Positions 34,253 to 42,027 of a stretch of 64,000 nucleotides of DNA are shown piece by piece. The position numbers and the translations under genes were made by a program. The notes beneath the pieces were generated by a model. The model saw nothing but the letters and a program-made list of their open reading frames with translations, made no database searches and was not told the origin of the DNA. The stretch comes from Palsa-965 sp044448685 (GTDB lineage Bacteria > Bacteroidota > Bacteroidia > Palsa-965): NCBI GenBank assembly GCA_044448685.1, contig JBIOHC010000017.1, positions 9,612-73,611 on the forward strand. The letters run 5' to 3'. Numbering within the stretch: the stretch's first letter is position 1; the number at the start of each line of letters is the position of its first letter.

Positions 34253-36433
34253 TTACAAACGAATCTTCACCGCAATATTCCCCACAAACCCTTCCAGAGG
34301 TGCATATACATCACGGAAAACGGGGTTGGTAACAGGCCCCAGCACCACTGCACCAAACTGGCTTTGTCTGACATTGAAAATATTTTCCGCATTCACTACT
34401 AATGTAACATGCTTGAATGTCTTTTCGGCAATAGCACCGCTTATCCAGAAGTCATGGCCCAATGAGCGGTCGCCCAGGTATTGTGTACCGGTATAGAATT
34501 CTTCTAGTCCAACTCTCCAGCTGTGTTCCTTACCATATACCAGGGTTAAAACCAGTCTGTGCCGGGGTGTGAATTCCACCTGGTTGTCCTGATCATATTT
34601 TTTCAGTGCTTCGGTATAGGTATATCCGCAATAGAATTCCAGTTCGTTGGCTTTCAGCCTGAGGTTTGTTTCCGAGCAACGGCTTTCAATACCGGCAGGG
34701 GCATTGGTATAAACAAGAATACCTTTTGAGAGGGAGTCGGCACGGGGGATGAGTGCTCGTTGTATCAGTGTATAATAGAAAGCCTGGTTAACAGTGATGC
34801 TTGCTTCATCGCCTAATATATGTTTGTAATTGATATCGGCATTGTATCCTCCCGAGCGTTCCGCATCCAGGCCTGCAGGTAAGGCATAGACACGACGGTA
34901 CAGCATGCTTTCGGCCAGGTCGGTAAATACAGTCGGGGCTTTATAACCTGTTCCGGCTCCTGCCCGGATATAGAGGCTTGGATTGACTTTATAAACAAAC
35001 GATAGCTTGGGTAATACAAAGGATCCGTACACCGAATGTTCATCCGCTCTTATTCCGCTTTGAAGAATTAGTTTTTTACCAAGGGTCCAGTCATCCTGTA
35101 CAAACAGGCCACCGCATAAATAGGTATAATCGAAAGCATATAACGCAGGATGGTTCTGATCGGTAAACTGATCTGAAATGAGTGTCGCTCCGCTGACGAG
35201 TTTATGTTTTTTCAAGTTGCTGAGGTAGGAAACTTCAGAATAGGAAGCAGTCTGGGTGCCGCTGAAGGCATAACCCGGACTGGCAATGCTGCGGTCAAAA
35301 TGGGTCATACTTGTTTTTATGTCCAGTCTGTTTCCTTTTTCAGTTGTATGTTCAAACACCAGGGAAGAAGAGAGGCGGGTGCTGATATGTTTTTCAAAAT
35401 AAGGATGAGCCGAGTCAGGGTTTTGGGTAACGGCAATCCGGTCTCCTCCGGTACGTTCATCATACGAAGCGCTGACGGAAGCGATGAGGGTGGTAGCAGG
35501 GTTGAAATAACAGAACAATTTAGGATTGATATGCAGCTGATGTGCCAGGGGTATAACTGTGAACGGATCACCAATGGCTTGCTGGTTGCTGGCGCTGGCG
35601 AGGATGGTTGTACCCATGTGTTTGCCTTTTCCGGAAAAGAAAGCGCTTACATCACTTCCCAGAAGGTGAGTCTGGTTCAGTAGTATTGTAAATTCATTTG
35701 AGTCGCCAGGGGTTTTGGAGAGGAGGTTCACTATACCTGCTACTGCATTGCCACCATAAAGGGCATTGGAACTGCCTTTTATTATTTCAACCTGCTTCAG
35801 GTCGAGGGGAGGGATCTGGAGCAGGCTGAGACCGGAAGAGAAGCCGGAGTATAGCGGCAGACCGTCTTTCAGCAGCTGGGTATAGGTGCCCGGCAATCCG
35901 AGGAGGCGGAAGCTTGTAGTGCCGGAAACAGGAGAAGTTTGCTGGGTCAGGATACCGGAAGTTTCGCCCAGAAGTTTAGTGATATTGGATGGTTTCATCA
36001 CCAGTTCTTCATTGACTTCTTCCGAGCCCAGCACTTCAACCCGTACAGGGATATCTTCAATACGGTTGTTGGTACGTACAGAGGAGATGATGACAGTTTC
36101 CAGTTCTTCCTCTTTTTTCTCCATTGTCACAGTAATCAGGATAGGGGTTGAGGCAACAAGTTTCACCACCCTGCTGAGGTTTTTATAACCGGTATAGGTG
36201 ATAAGGAGCGTACAAATACTGTCGGGGAGGTTCAGGGAAACACTCCCGTTCTTATCACTCACAGCACCCTGATGCAGGGATGGAATCTGTACAGCCGCTC
36301 CTGCTAATGCGTCACCTGTTTTTGCATCCTTTACCAGTATGTTCAGGGAATACTGGGCTTTAGTGGCAGCAGGGAATAAAAAGCATGCGAATAAAGCAAT
36401 GATAAATAAATACTTGGGGCTTCCTAACGACAT
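34253..36433 (-). CDS. TonB-dependent outer membrane receptor with carboxypeptidase-like N-terminal domain
   Basis: The 726-residue protein has a signal peptide ending at ATKAQ, a CarboxypepD_reg-like domain (YSLNILVKDAKTGDALAGAAV to about residue 110), a plug domain with IEDIPVRVEVLG and VEIIKGSSNALYGGNAVAGIVNLLSK, and a 22-strand type barrel ending in an aromatic strand (NIAVKIRL). The plug-end VEIIKG is typical of ferrisiderophore/vitamin-type receptors. The ligand is unknown; no transport partners are adjacent. It is not part of the riboswitch operon, being on the other strand and separated from it by the DUF559 cassette. Confidence 0.9.
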   Translation of the reverse strand: MSLGSPKYLFIIALFACFLFPAATKAQYSLNILVKDAKTGDALAGAAVQIPSLHQGAVSDKNGSVSLNLPDSICTLLITYTGYKNLSRVVKLVASTPILITVTMEKKEEELETVIISSVRTNNRIEDIPVRVEVLGSEEVNEELVMKPSNITKLLGETSGILTQQTSPVSGTTSFRLLGLPGTYTQLLKDGLPLYSGFSSGLSLLQIPPLDLKQVEIIKGSSNALYGGNAVAGIVNLLSKTPGDSNEFTILLNQTHLLGSDVSAFFSGKGKHMGTTILASASNQQAIGDPFTVIPLAHQLHINPKLFCYFNPATTLIASVSASYDERTGGDRIAVTQNPDSAHPYFEKHISTRLSSSLVFEHTTEKGNRLDIKTSMTHFDRSIASPGYAFSGTQTASYSEVSYLSNLKKHKLVSGATLISDQFTDQNHPALYAFDYTYLCGGLFVQDDWTLGKKLILQSGIRADEHSVYGSFVLPKLSFVYKVNPSLYIRAGAGTGYKAPTVFTDLAESMLYRRVYALPAGLDAERSGGYNADINYKHILGDEASITVNQAFYYTLIQRALIPRADSLSKGILVYTNAPAGIESRCSETNLRLKANELEFYCGYTYTEALKKYDQDNQVEFTPRHRLVLTLVYGKEHSWRVGLEEFYTGTQYLGDRSLGHDFWISGAIAEKTFKHVTLVVNAENIFNVRQSQFGAVVLGPVTNPVFRDVYAPLEGFVGNIAVKIRL

Positions 36434-36480
36434 AGTGCTGATCAGATCAGCAAAGGTAGGGAATCAATTAAATGGTTTGT

Positions 36481-36653
36481 AGTATGCCGTTCCCCTCCTT
36501 GTTTCAAGGAGGGGTCTCCCGACGCCAGTCGGGGGTGGTTTACATTTTCCTCCTTGTTTCAAGGAAGAGGAGACCAAAACCCCTCAGTCAAGACCTTTGG
36601 TCTTGACTGCTCCCCTTGAAACAAGGGGAGCAGCCGCTAGGTAGCAGTAGCCT
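36481..36653 (+). repeat. Composite hairpin repeat, left copy, beside DUF559 gene
   Basis: Five hairpins in a row: (1) CCCCTCCTTG-TTT-CAAGGAGGGG at 36492-36514, (2) CCCGAC/GTCGGG at 36518-36533, (3) TCCTTG-TTT-CAAGGA at 36551-36565, (4) AGTCAAGACC-TTT-GGTCTTGACT at 36586-36608, (5) GCTCCCCTTG-AAA-CAAGGGGAGC at 36609-36631. Between them lie shared words such as GGGGTGGTT and ACCCCTCAGTC. It is a direct repeat of 37052-37240, and it ends almost at the stop codon of the nuclease gene. Confidence 0.88.
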
Positions 36654-36654
36654 G

Positions 36655-37026
36655 TTAGGAAGGGATGGTCAGAAGATTATTCCTTATCTCATCTAGTACC
36701 CTTTCTGTAAATTCAAAAACGACTTTGTTTTCAAATCTAAGTACTTTCACACCAAAACCATTCAGATATCTGGTCCTTTTTTCATCATAATTTATTCCAT
36801 CTTCTGTGAAGTGATGGTGACCGTCCAGTTCGATAGCAAGTTTTTCTTCGGGGCAATAAAAATCAAGAACATATGGACCTATACTATGTTGTCTTCTGAA
36901 TTTTTTTCCTTCGATTTGACTTTTCTTGAGATAGTTCCACAGAAAGGCTTCAGGTGGAGTAAGATTTGATCTTAGGTGCTTCCGGAAGCTCTTTACTTTT
37001 TTGAGGTTATTAATTCGCTTAGTCAT
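36655..37026 (-). CDS. DUF559 (Vsr-like) endonuclease domain protein between direct hairpin repeats
   Basis: The 123-residue protein is one DUF559 domain of the PD-(D/E)xK/Vsr-like nuclease fold: RSNLTPPEAFLWNYLKK, then KFRRQHSIGPYVLDFYCPEEKLAIELDGHHH, with the acidic residues and His of the presumed active site, and a final RYLNGFGVKVLRFEN. The ATG at 37026 is chosen; a TTG nine bases earlier is also open. Such genes recur in Bacteroidota. What stands out is the setting: the gene is flanked, almost without gap, by direct copies of a five-hairpin repeat (36481-36653 and 37052-37240), so gene plus repeats form a unit of about 770 bp. Role unknown; mobilisation of the repeats is an inference. 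Confidence 0.9.
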   Translation of the reverse strand: MTKRINNLKKVKSFRKHLRSNLTPPEAFLWNYLKKSQIEGKKFRRQHSIGPYVLDFYCPEEKLAIELDGHHHFTEDGINYDEKRTRYLNGFGVKVLRFENKVVFEFTERVLDEIRNNLLTIPS

Positions 37027-37051
37027 TGCCTTCAAATAGTTTAATAGGTAT

Positions 37052-37240
37052 AGTATGCCGCTCCCCTCCTTGTTTCAAGGAGGGGTGTCACGACGTAGTC
37101 GTGACGGGGTGGTTACGGGGTGGTTACGGGGTGGTTTATATATCCCTCCTTGTTTCAAGGAGGGGTTGCTTGTTACCCCTCAGTCACTCGCTTTGCTCGT
37201 GACAGCTCCCCTTAAAACAAGGGGAGCAGCCCGCAGGTAA
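37052..37240 (+). repeat. Composite hairpin repeat, right copy, beside DUF559 gene
   Basis: Same order of hairpins as the left copy: (1) at 37063-37085, identical to hairpin 1 on the left, (2) GTCACGAC-GTA-GTCGTGAC at 37087-37105, (3) CCCTCCTTG/CAAGGAGGG at 37144-37164, (4) GTCAC/GTGAC at 37183-37203 with an inner GC-TTT-GC, (5) GCTCCCCTT/AAGGGGAGC at 37205-37227. An 11-base word GGGGTGGTTAC is repeated about three times at 37106-37138. Stems 2 and 4 differ in sequence from the left copy but still pair. Confidence 0.88.
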
Positions 37241-37386
37241 CAGCTAGGATATTCTAAATAATTTTCAATTAAGTATTAAAAAAGAAACAATATAAAAGAA
37301 ATAAGCTGAGCAAATGTAAAAAAAACGCAAAAACGAAACCAGAAAAAAATGATTAAAATCAGGTATTGATATAAAAGAAAAAGTTA

Positions 37387-37412
37387 TTGCTACTAAATTC
37401 TTTTTATCTTCG
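37387..37412 (+). promoter_or_regulatory. Possible promoter of the cobalamin operon
   Basis: TTG at 37387-37389 and TATCTTCG at 37405-37412 resemble Bacteroidota -33 and -7 boxes with 15 bases between, placed directly before the riboswitch. The AT-rich stretch 37241-37386 before it shows no gene. Confidence 0.4.
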
Positions 37413-37420
37413 CCCCGTTA

Positions 37421-37600
37421 TTGGTTCTGTACCGCTGTAAAAAGCGTAACGGATTAAAAGGGAATCCCGTGAAAGTCGGAAACAGTTCCCGCTGCTGTAA
37501 GCTCTTTATTCTTTCTGAAGAATACACCACTGTTCCGGCCCACCGGAATGGGAAGGTATCAGAAAGGGAGTAAGTCAGAAGACCTGCCAGGAACACCTGT
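37421..37600 (+). promoter_or_regulatory. Cobalamin riboswitch
   Basis: The conserved core is easy to read: GGTTCTGTACCGC at the 5' side, AGGGAATCCCGTGAAAGTCG, a CGCTGCTGTAAGC segment, the CCACTG block, GGGAAGGTATCAGAAAGG, and the B12 box GTCAGAAGACCTGCC at 37574-37588. It lies about 100 bases before the ATG of the BtuB-type receptor. When adenosylcobalamin binds, expression of the downstream uptake and salvage genes should fall. The space 37600-37698 likely holds the expression platform; whether it acts on transcription or translation is not clear. Confidence 0.95.
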
Positions 37601-37698
37601 TCAAACAATGCTTCGGGTAAAAAGCTAAGAATGGAACAGATCCTCCGGGTTCTTCTTCCGATCTCTTTTGCCCCCTTCACCAAATTAATTAAACAAAA

Positions 37699-39894
37699 AT
37701 GAAAAGGGGAAATTGCGTTTTTATGGTGGCAATCGTATTGCTTGCCGGTTCATCACTACTTGCTCAGGATTCCGGAAGAGACAGCTCCCAGGTACGGAAG
37801 ATCAGGGAAGTGGTCATTTCTGCAACACGGTCGGAACAAAACCCTGACAGTGTAGGCAGAAGTATAATAATCATTTCGGCTGAACAGATCCGCAATTCAG
37901 GGGTGAATACCCTTGCTGAACTACTTTCAAGAGAAGAAGGGATTTATATTACCGGCACAGGTCAGAGCCCGGGCCAGCTCCAGGGAATTTTTATGAGAGG
38001 GTCCAATGGAAATCAAACAGCTATCATGATTGACGGAATCCGGATGACGGATCCTTCCACGGCTGATAATTCCATTGATTTTTCAGAACTCTCCCTGCTG
38101 AATATTGAACGTATAGAAATAGTACGCGGTGCACAAAGTACCATGTATGGTTCATCGGCTATCGGAGGAGTAATCAATATCATTACAAAGAAGAATGACA
38201 GTCCGGGTATTCATATAGATGGAGGTGTAACAGGTGGCATGGATCAGAAGAACCCTGACCTGGCGAAGAAAAACACACTCATGTCGACACAGCATCTGGG
38301 GTTAAGTTATAACCGCAGAGATGGTTTTTATGTGAGGGCGGAAATCTTCAATTCAGGAACCAACGGGCTGGATGCAACGGTAGATACGGCTACCAGTACA
38401 AAAGACTATATGCATATGCACCGTACCCGTAACCCTTTTACCAAGACCGACGAGGTCATTAAAGCCGGTTACCGCAAAGGAAAACTGGATGCCTTTGCAT
38501 CGTTTAAAAGAACAGATCAGAAAGTGAATATCGACAACGGGGCTTTCAGCGATAATCCTGCCTATGTAACCCGTTTTAACCGGAATCTCCTCAGCTGGGG
38601 AGCGTCATATAAGGTGAATCCTGCATTCAGCCTGAGTTATATAGGCGGTATGACCAGTCTGAAGCGGGTCACAACAAACGATTCTTCTGTTGTCGATACC
38701 CTTGGCAATTACAATCATAATTATTCCAAAGGAACCTATACCGGAAGTACAGCTACGAATGAGCTCCAGGTTAATTACCGTGTCAAAGGTCTGAATGCGG
38801 TGCTGGGCCTGACCACGTACAATGAAAAAATGAGTATGGATTATTCGGATTTATACACTGCTTTCGGAAGATCAGATTACCATATCAATCTGGATTCTCT
38901 GCATATCAGTGTCAATACCTATAGCTTTTTTGCCCATGCCGATCTGGACGGAAGCTTGTTCAAGCCATCCTGGAATAAGGTTTCACTGGGACTTGGCATA
39001 CGCAATACACAGCATGAACTGTTCGGAAATAACCTCACCTATGAAATCAATCCTTCGGTAAAGGTGGGTAACAAAGGTCTTCTTTTTGCATCTTTTGCCA
39101 CAGGTTTCAATGCCCCCAGTTTATACCAGCTATATGATGCCGATGTAGATCCGGGCTCTCATATAACCCGGGGGAATGCTACCCTGCAGGCAGAAACATC
39201 TAATTCCATGGAATTCGGATTCAAACAAAACGTGAATGAACATGTACGGATTCATGTATCCTTTTTCAAAACCGTGGTCGACAACACGATAGATTATGTT
39301 TATCTTTGGAAGAAGAACAAACCGGCAGATTCACTCACCTATCTGGATTACCGGGGGGATACCTATCTGAATATAGGAAGGCAAACCAACCAGGGGGTGG
39401 AAGTGGGTGTAAGTTCTAAAGTGAATGAAACGTTCTTTGTAAGTGCGAATATAAGTCTGGTGAACGGAAAACTTGATTATGATCCGGCAAGTATCAATCC
39501 GGCACATATACAGGGTAGCCAGGTACAGCTCTTTGAAAACGGGGCTTTCCTGAACAATAAGGTAACAACGTATGGTTTGGTAAGACGCCCTTCAACAGCC
39601 AATATCAGTGCATCCTGGAAGCCCTGCAGGAGGTTTTACCTCCAAGGTGATGTCAGGTATGTAGGGCCTCGTACCGATGTATATTACAATTCGACTCTGG
39701 GGCCTTATGGGGCACAAAGTACAAGGGGTATGGGCGATTATACACTGGTAGATCTGGCAGGTACTTACCGTATCTGCCGGGGATTATCGGCAGGAATACG
39801 GATTGAGAATTTGTTTGATGAAAAATATTACGAAATTTACGGCTATACAACACGGGGCCGGACTTTTTATCTGAATATGAGGTTTTCATTCTGA
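37699..39894 (+). CDS. btuB: TonB-dependent vitamin B12 receptor, BtuB-type
   Basis: The 731-residue outer membrane receptor has a signal peptide ending at SLLAQ, a plug beginning VVISATRSEQNPDSVGRSI with a TonB-box-like start, the usual LNIERIEIVRGAQSTMYGSSAIGGVINIITK, and a barrel ending in an aromatic strand (FYLNMRFSF). The cobalamin riboswitch in its leader shows that the substrate is a corrinoid. It is the first gene of the operon to 45043. No BtuCDF transporter is found next to it; the DUF6580 gene that follows may supply the inner membrane step. Confidence 0.93.
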   Translation: MKRGNCVFMVAIVLLAGSSLLAQDSGRDSSQVRKIREVVISATRSEQNPDSVGRSIIIISAEQIRNSGVNTLAELLSREEGIYITGTGQSPGQLQGIFMRGSNGNQTAIMIDGIRMTDPSTADNSIDFSELSLLNIERIEIVRGAQSTMYGSSAIGGVINIITKKNDSPGIHIDGGVTGGMDQKNPDLAKKNTLMSTQHLGLSYNRRDGFYVRAEIFNSGTNGLDATVDTATSTKDYMHMHRTRNPFTKTDEVIKAGYRKGKLDAFASFKRTDQKVNIDNGAFSDNPAYVTRFNRNLLSWGASYKVNPAFSLSYIGGMTSLKRVTTNDSSVVDTLGNYNHNYSKGTYTGSTATNELQVNYRVKGLNAVLGLTTYNEKMSMDYSDLYTAFGRSDYHINLDSLHISVNTYSFFAHADLDGSLFKPSWNKVSLGLGIRNTQHELFGNNLTYEINPSVKVGNKGLLFASFATGFNAPSLYQLYDADVDPGSHITRGNATLQAETSNSMEFGFKQNVNEHVRIHVSFFKTVVDNTIDYVYLWKKNKPADSLTYLDYRGDTYLNIGRQTNQGVEVGVSSKVNETFFVSANISLVNGKLDYDPASINPAHIQGSQVQLFENGAFLNNKVTTYGLVRRPSTANISASWKPCRRFYLQGDVRYVGPRTDVYYNSTLGPYGAQSTRGMGDYTLVDLAGTYRICRGLSAGIRIENLFDEKYYEIYGYTTRGRTFYLNMRFSF

Positions 39895-39917
39895 TCGTAC
39901 CAATTAAATACTATAAC

Positions 39918-40487
39918 ATGACACAACAACAAAAAGTTAATTTGCGCTTCGGAGTACTGGCAGGTATCGTAAGTCTTGCTACACTTACCCGTATTTCCCT
40001 GCCACCTTTGCTTGGACATCCTTCCAATTTTTCGCCTATCGATGCGCTGGCATTATTCAGCGGATGCTATTTCTCCGGCAAGCTCAGCAAATTTATAGTG
40101 CCACTCCTGGCTGTATGGGTTGGGGATTTGTTCATTGATTATTTCTCCCTCGGACACTGGACATTATTCTATCCCGGTTTTTACTGGCAGTATGGAAGTT
40201 ATATCCTGATGGTCCTGATAGGAATGACACTCAGTAACCGTGTGAAACCCCTAAACCTGATGGGAGCAAGTATTGCCGGATCGGCAATCTTTTTTATTGT
40301 ATCCAATTTCGGATGCTGGGCCGGTGGAATGTATCCGCATAGTGCTGCAGGACTTGTGACCTGCTATGCAGCCGGAGTTCCTTTTCTGAGGGCTACACTT
40401 ATCAGCGATCTTATTTACAGCGCTGCATTTTTCGGATTGTTCGAACTTGCACAACGCAGGTTTCCTGTGCTGACGCTCCATAAGTAA
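39918..40487 (+). CDS. DUF6580 family membrane protein, putative transporter
   Basis: The 189-residue protein has five or six membrane segments and the pattern of DUF6580: TRISLPPLLGHPSNFSPIDA near the N-terminus, ALFSGCYF, and LISDLIYSAAFFGLFE near the end. The family is thought to be related to the substrate-binding components of ECF transporters. It follows the BtuB-type receptor by 23 bases under the same riboswitch, so a part in moving corrinoid (or cobalt) through the inner membrane is a fair inference. No ECF ATPase genes are nearby. Confidence 0.85.
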   Translation: MTQQQKVNLRFGVLAGIVSLATLTRISLPPLLGHPSNFSPIDALALFSGCYFSGKLSKFIVPLLAVWVGDLFIDYFSLGHWTLFYPGFYWQYGSYILMVLIGMTLSNRVKPLNLMGASIAGSAIFFIVSNFGCWAGGMYPHSAAGLVTCYAAGVPFLRATLISDLIYSAAFFGLFELAQRRFPVLTLHK

Positions 40488-40509
40488 TAATTCGTTTTAA
40501 CAAAGGCCC

Positions 40510-40728
40510 ATGTCGGAACTGCATACTCAGAAAGAGAATGGCCTTAAGATAGAAAGAACAAAAGCCTGTGCACAGTGTGGCACAGGCTTTTCCTGTTTTA
40601 CGAGCGATTGCTGGTGCAACACCCTCCCCAATATCATGCCCCTTGATCCGGAACGGGGATGCCTCTGTCCGGCCTGCCTTGAGAAAACAGTAAATGACAA
40701 ATATGCTGAACGGGGGCTTACACGATGA
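40510..40728 (+). CDS. Cysteine-rich CWC family protein
   Basis: The 72-residue protein has the CWC pattern: KACAQCGTGFSCFTSDCWCN and a distal CLCPACL, seven or eight cysteines in all, suited to bind zinc or another metal. The family (PF14375) is of unknown function. Here it is embedded in the cobalamin operon; its stop overlaps the cobU start by four bases (ATGA), so translation is coupled. A role in cobalt or zinc handling is possible but not shown. Confidence 0.85.
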   Translation: MSELHTQKENGLKIERTKACAQCGTGFSCFTSDCWCNTLPNIMPLDPERGCLCPACLEKTVNDKYAERGLTR

Positions 40729-41228
40729 TCTGGTATATCACAGGAGGAGAACGTTCGGGTAAAAGCAGCTATGCTCAGCAACTGGCTCTGCAGCATTCCG
40801 ATACTCCACTATATATTGCCACTTCGCGTATCTGGGATGATGACTTCAATAAACGTGTCAGGCGCCATATCACGGAGCGTGATAAGCGGTGGACAACCAT
40901 TGAAGAAGAAAAGCAAATCAGCCATATCGATCTGAACGGGAAAGTGGCCGTGATGGATTGTGTTACGCTCTGGCTCACGAATTATTATACAGACACCAAG
41001 TACGATGCTGCTGAATCACTGAAACTGGCCAAAGCCGAGTTTGACAAGATCCGTTTTGAAGAAGGCCTCCTTATTATCGTTTCCAATGAACTGGGTATGG
41101 GTATGCATGCCGATACCGAAGTGGGGAGAAAGTTTACTGAATTGCAAGGCTGGATGAACCAGTATATTGCAGCCCGGGCTGATAAAGCAACACTGATGGT
41201 ATCGGGGATACCATTGACACTTAAATAA
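40725..41228 (+). CDS. cobU: Adenosylcobinamide kinase / adenosylcobinamide-phosphate guanylyltransferase
   Basis: The bifunctional enzyme phosphorylates and then guanylylates adenosylcobinamide, activating it for lower-ligand attachment. The P-loop is GGERSGKSSY at residues 7-16; the second signature RRHITERDKRW, VMDCVTLWLTNYY and ELGMGMHADTEVGR are all present. Its 167 residues are normal. The start overlaps the CWC stop. Confidence 0.95.
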   Translation: MIWYITGGERSGKSSYAQQLALQHSDTPLYIATSRIWDDDFNKRVRRHITERDKRWTTIEEEKQISHIDLNGKVAVMDCVTLWLTNYYTDTKYDAAESLKLAKAEFDKIRFEEGLLIIVSNELGMGMHADTEVGRKFTELQGWMNQYIAARADKATLMVSGIPLTLK

Positions 41229-41292
41229 ACACAAGAGTCAAGACAGAAGACACAAGACAAGGCATTATCTTGTTTCTTTACTCTGAATAACT

Positions 41293-42027
41293 ATGAAAAC
41301 AAAAGCACTTTTCTGCTGGAGCGGAGGCAAGGATTCGGCAATGGCCTTGTATCAGGTCATGCAGGAAGGTGAATATGAGGTCGCTTATCTGCTTACTACC
41401 ATCAACGAAAATTTCAAACGGATTTCCATGCATGGTGTACGTGAAGAAATGCTGGAGAAGCAGGTTGAAGCCATCGGTATTCCTCTGATTAAAATGTATG
41501 TGAAGGAAGGGAATAACGACGAGTATGAACAAAACATGGAAAAGATTTTGCTCGGGCTAAAGAAGGAGGGAATAGAGTATGTGATTTTCGGAGATATCTT
41601 TCTGGAGGATCTGCGCAGATACCGTGAAAAAAATATGGATAAGGCTGGCATGAAAACGGTATTTCCGCTTTGGAAAAAGAATACCGCAGCACTGATGAAA
41701 TCGTTTTTTAGTCTGAAATTCAAAACCATCACCTGTTGTGTGAATGATGCCTGGCTGAACGAAGAGCAGACGGGAGCAGAGGTGGATGCAGCCTTTGTCA
41801 GGGACCTTCCTCCCGAAGTGGATCCCTGCGGAGAGAACGGGGAGTTTCATACTTTTTGTTTTGACGGCCCGTTGTTTAAGCATCCGGTATTGTTTTCAAC
41901 AGGTGAGAAAGTGTACCGCCCCCTCGAAGTAAAAACGGATAATACCGTATGTCATTCGGACAATAAAACGAAAGGATTCTGGTTTTGTGATTTAATACCT
42001 CTTAAGGATGGAACAAAGACTGTTTAA
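41293..42027 (+). CDS. Dph6-related ATP pyrophosphatase
   Basis: N-type ATP pyrophosphatase with the PP-loop SGGKDS at residues 10-15 and the later GDIFLEDLRRYRE and AFVRDLPPEVDPCGENGEFHTF, the last being typical of the diphthine--ammonia ligase (Dph6) superfamily. Bacteria lack diphthamide, so this is not the native Dph6 reaction. Its place between cobU and the bluB-cobT fusion, with a 20-base overlap to the latter, suggests an amide-forming or adenylating step in corrinoid handling. The 64-base gap upstream is the largest within the downstream part of the operon. Confidence 0.85.
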   Translation: MKTKALFCWSGGKDSAMALYQVMQEGEYEVAYLLTTINENFKRISMHGVREEMLEKQVEAIGIPLIKMYVKEGNNDEYEQNMEKILLGLKKEGIEYVIFGDIFLEDLRRYREKNMDKAGMKTVFPLWKKNTAALMKSFFSLKFKTITCCVNDAWLNEEQTGAEVDAAFVRDLPPEVDPCGENGEFHTFCFDGPLFKHPVLFSTGEKVYRPLEVKTDNTVCHSDNKTKGFWFCDLIPLKDGTKTV

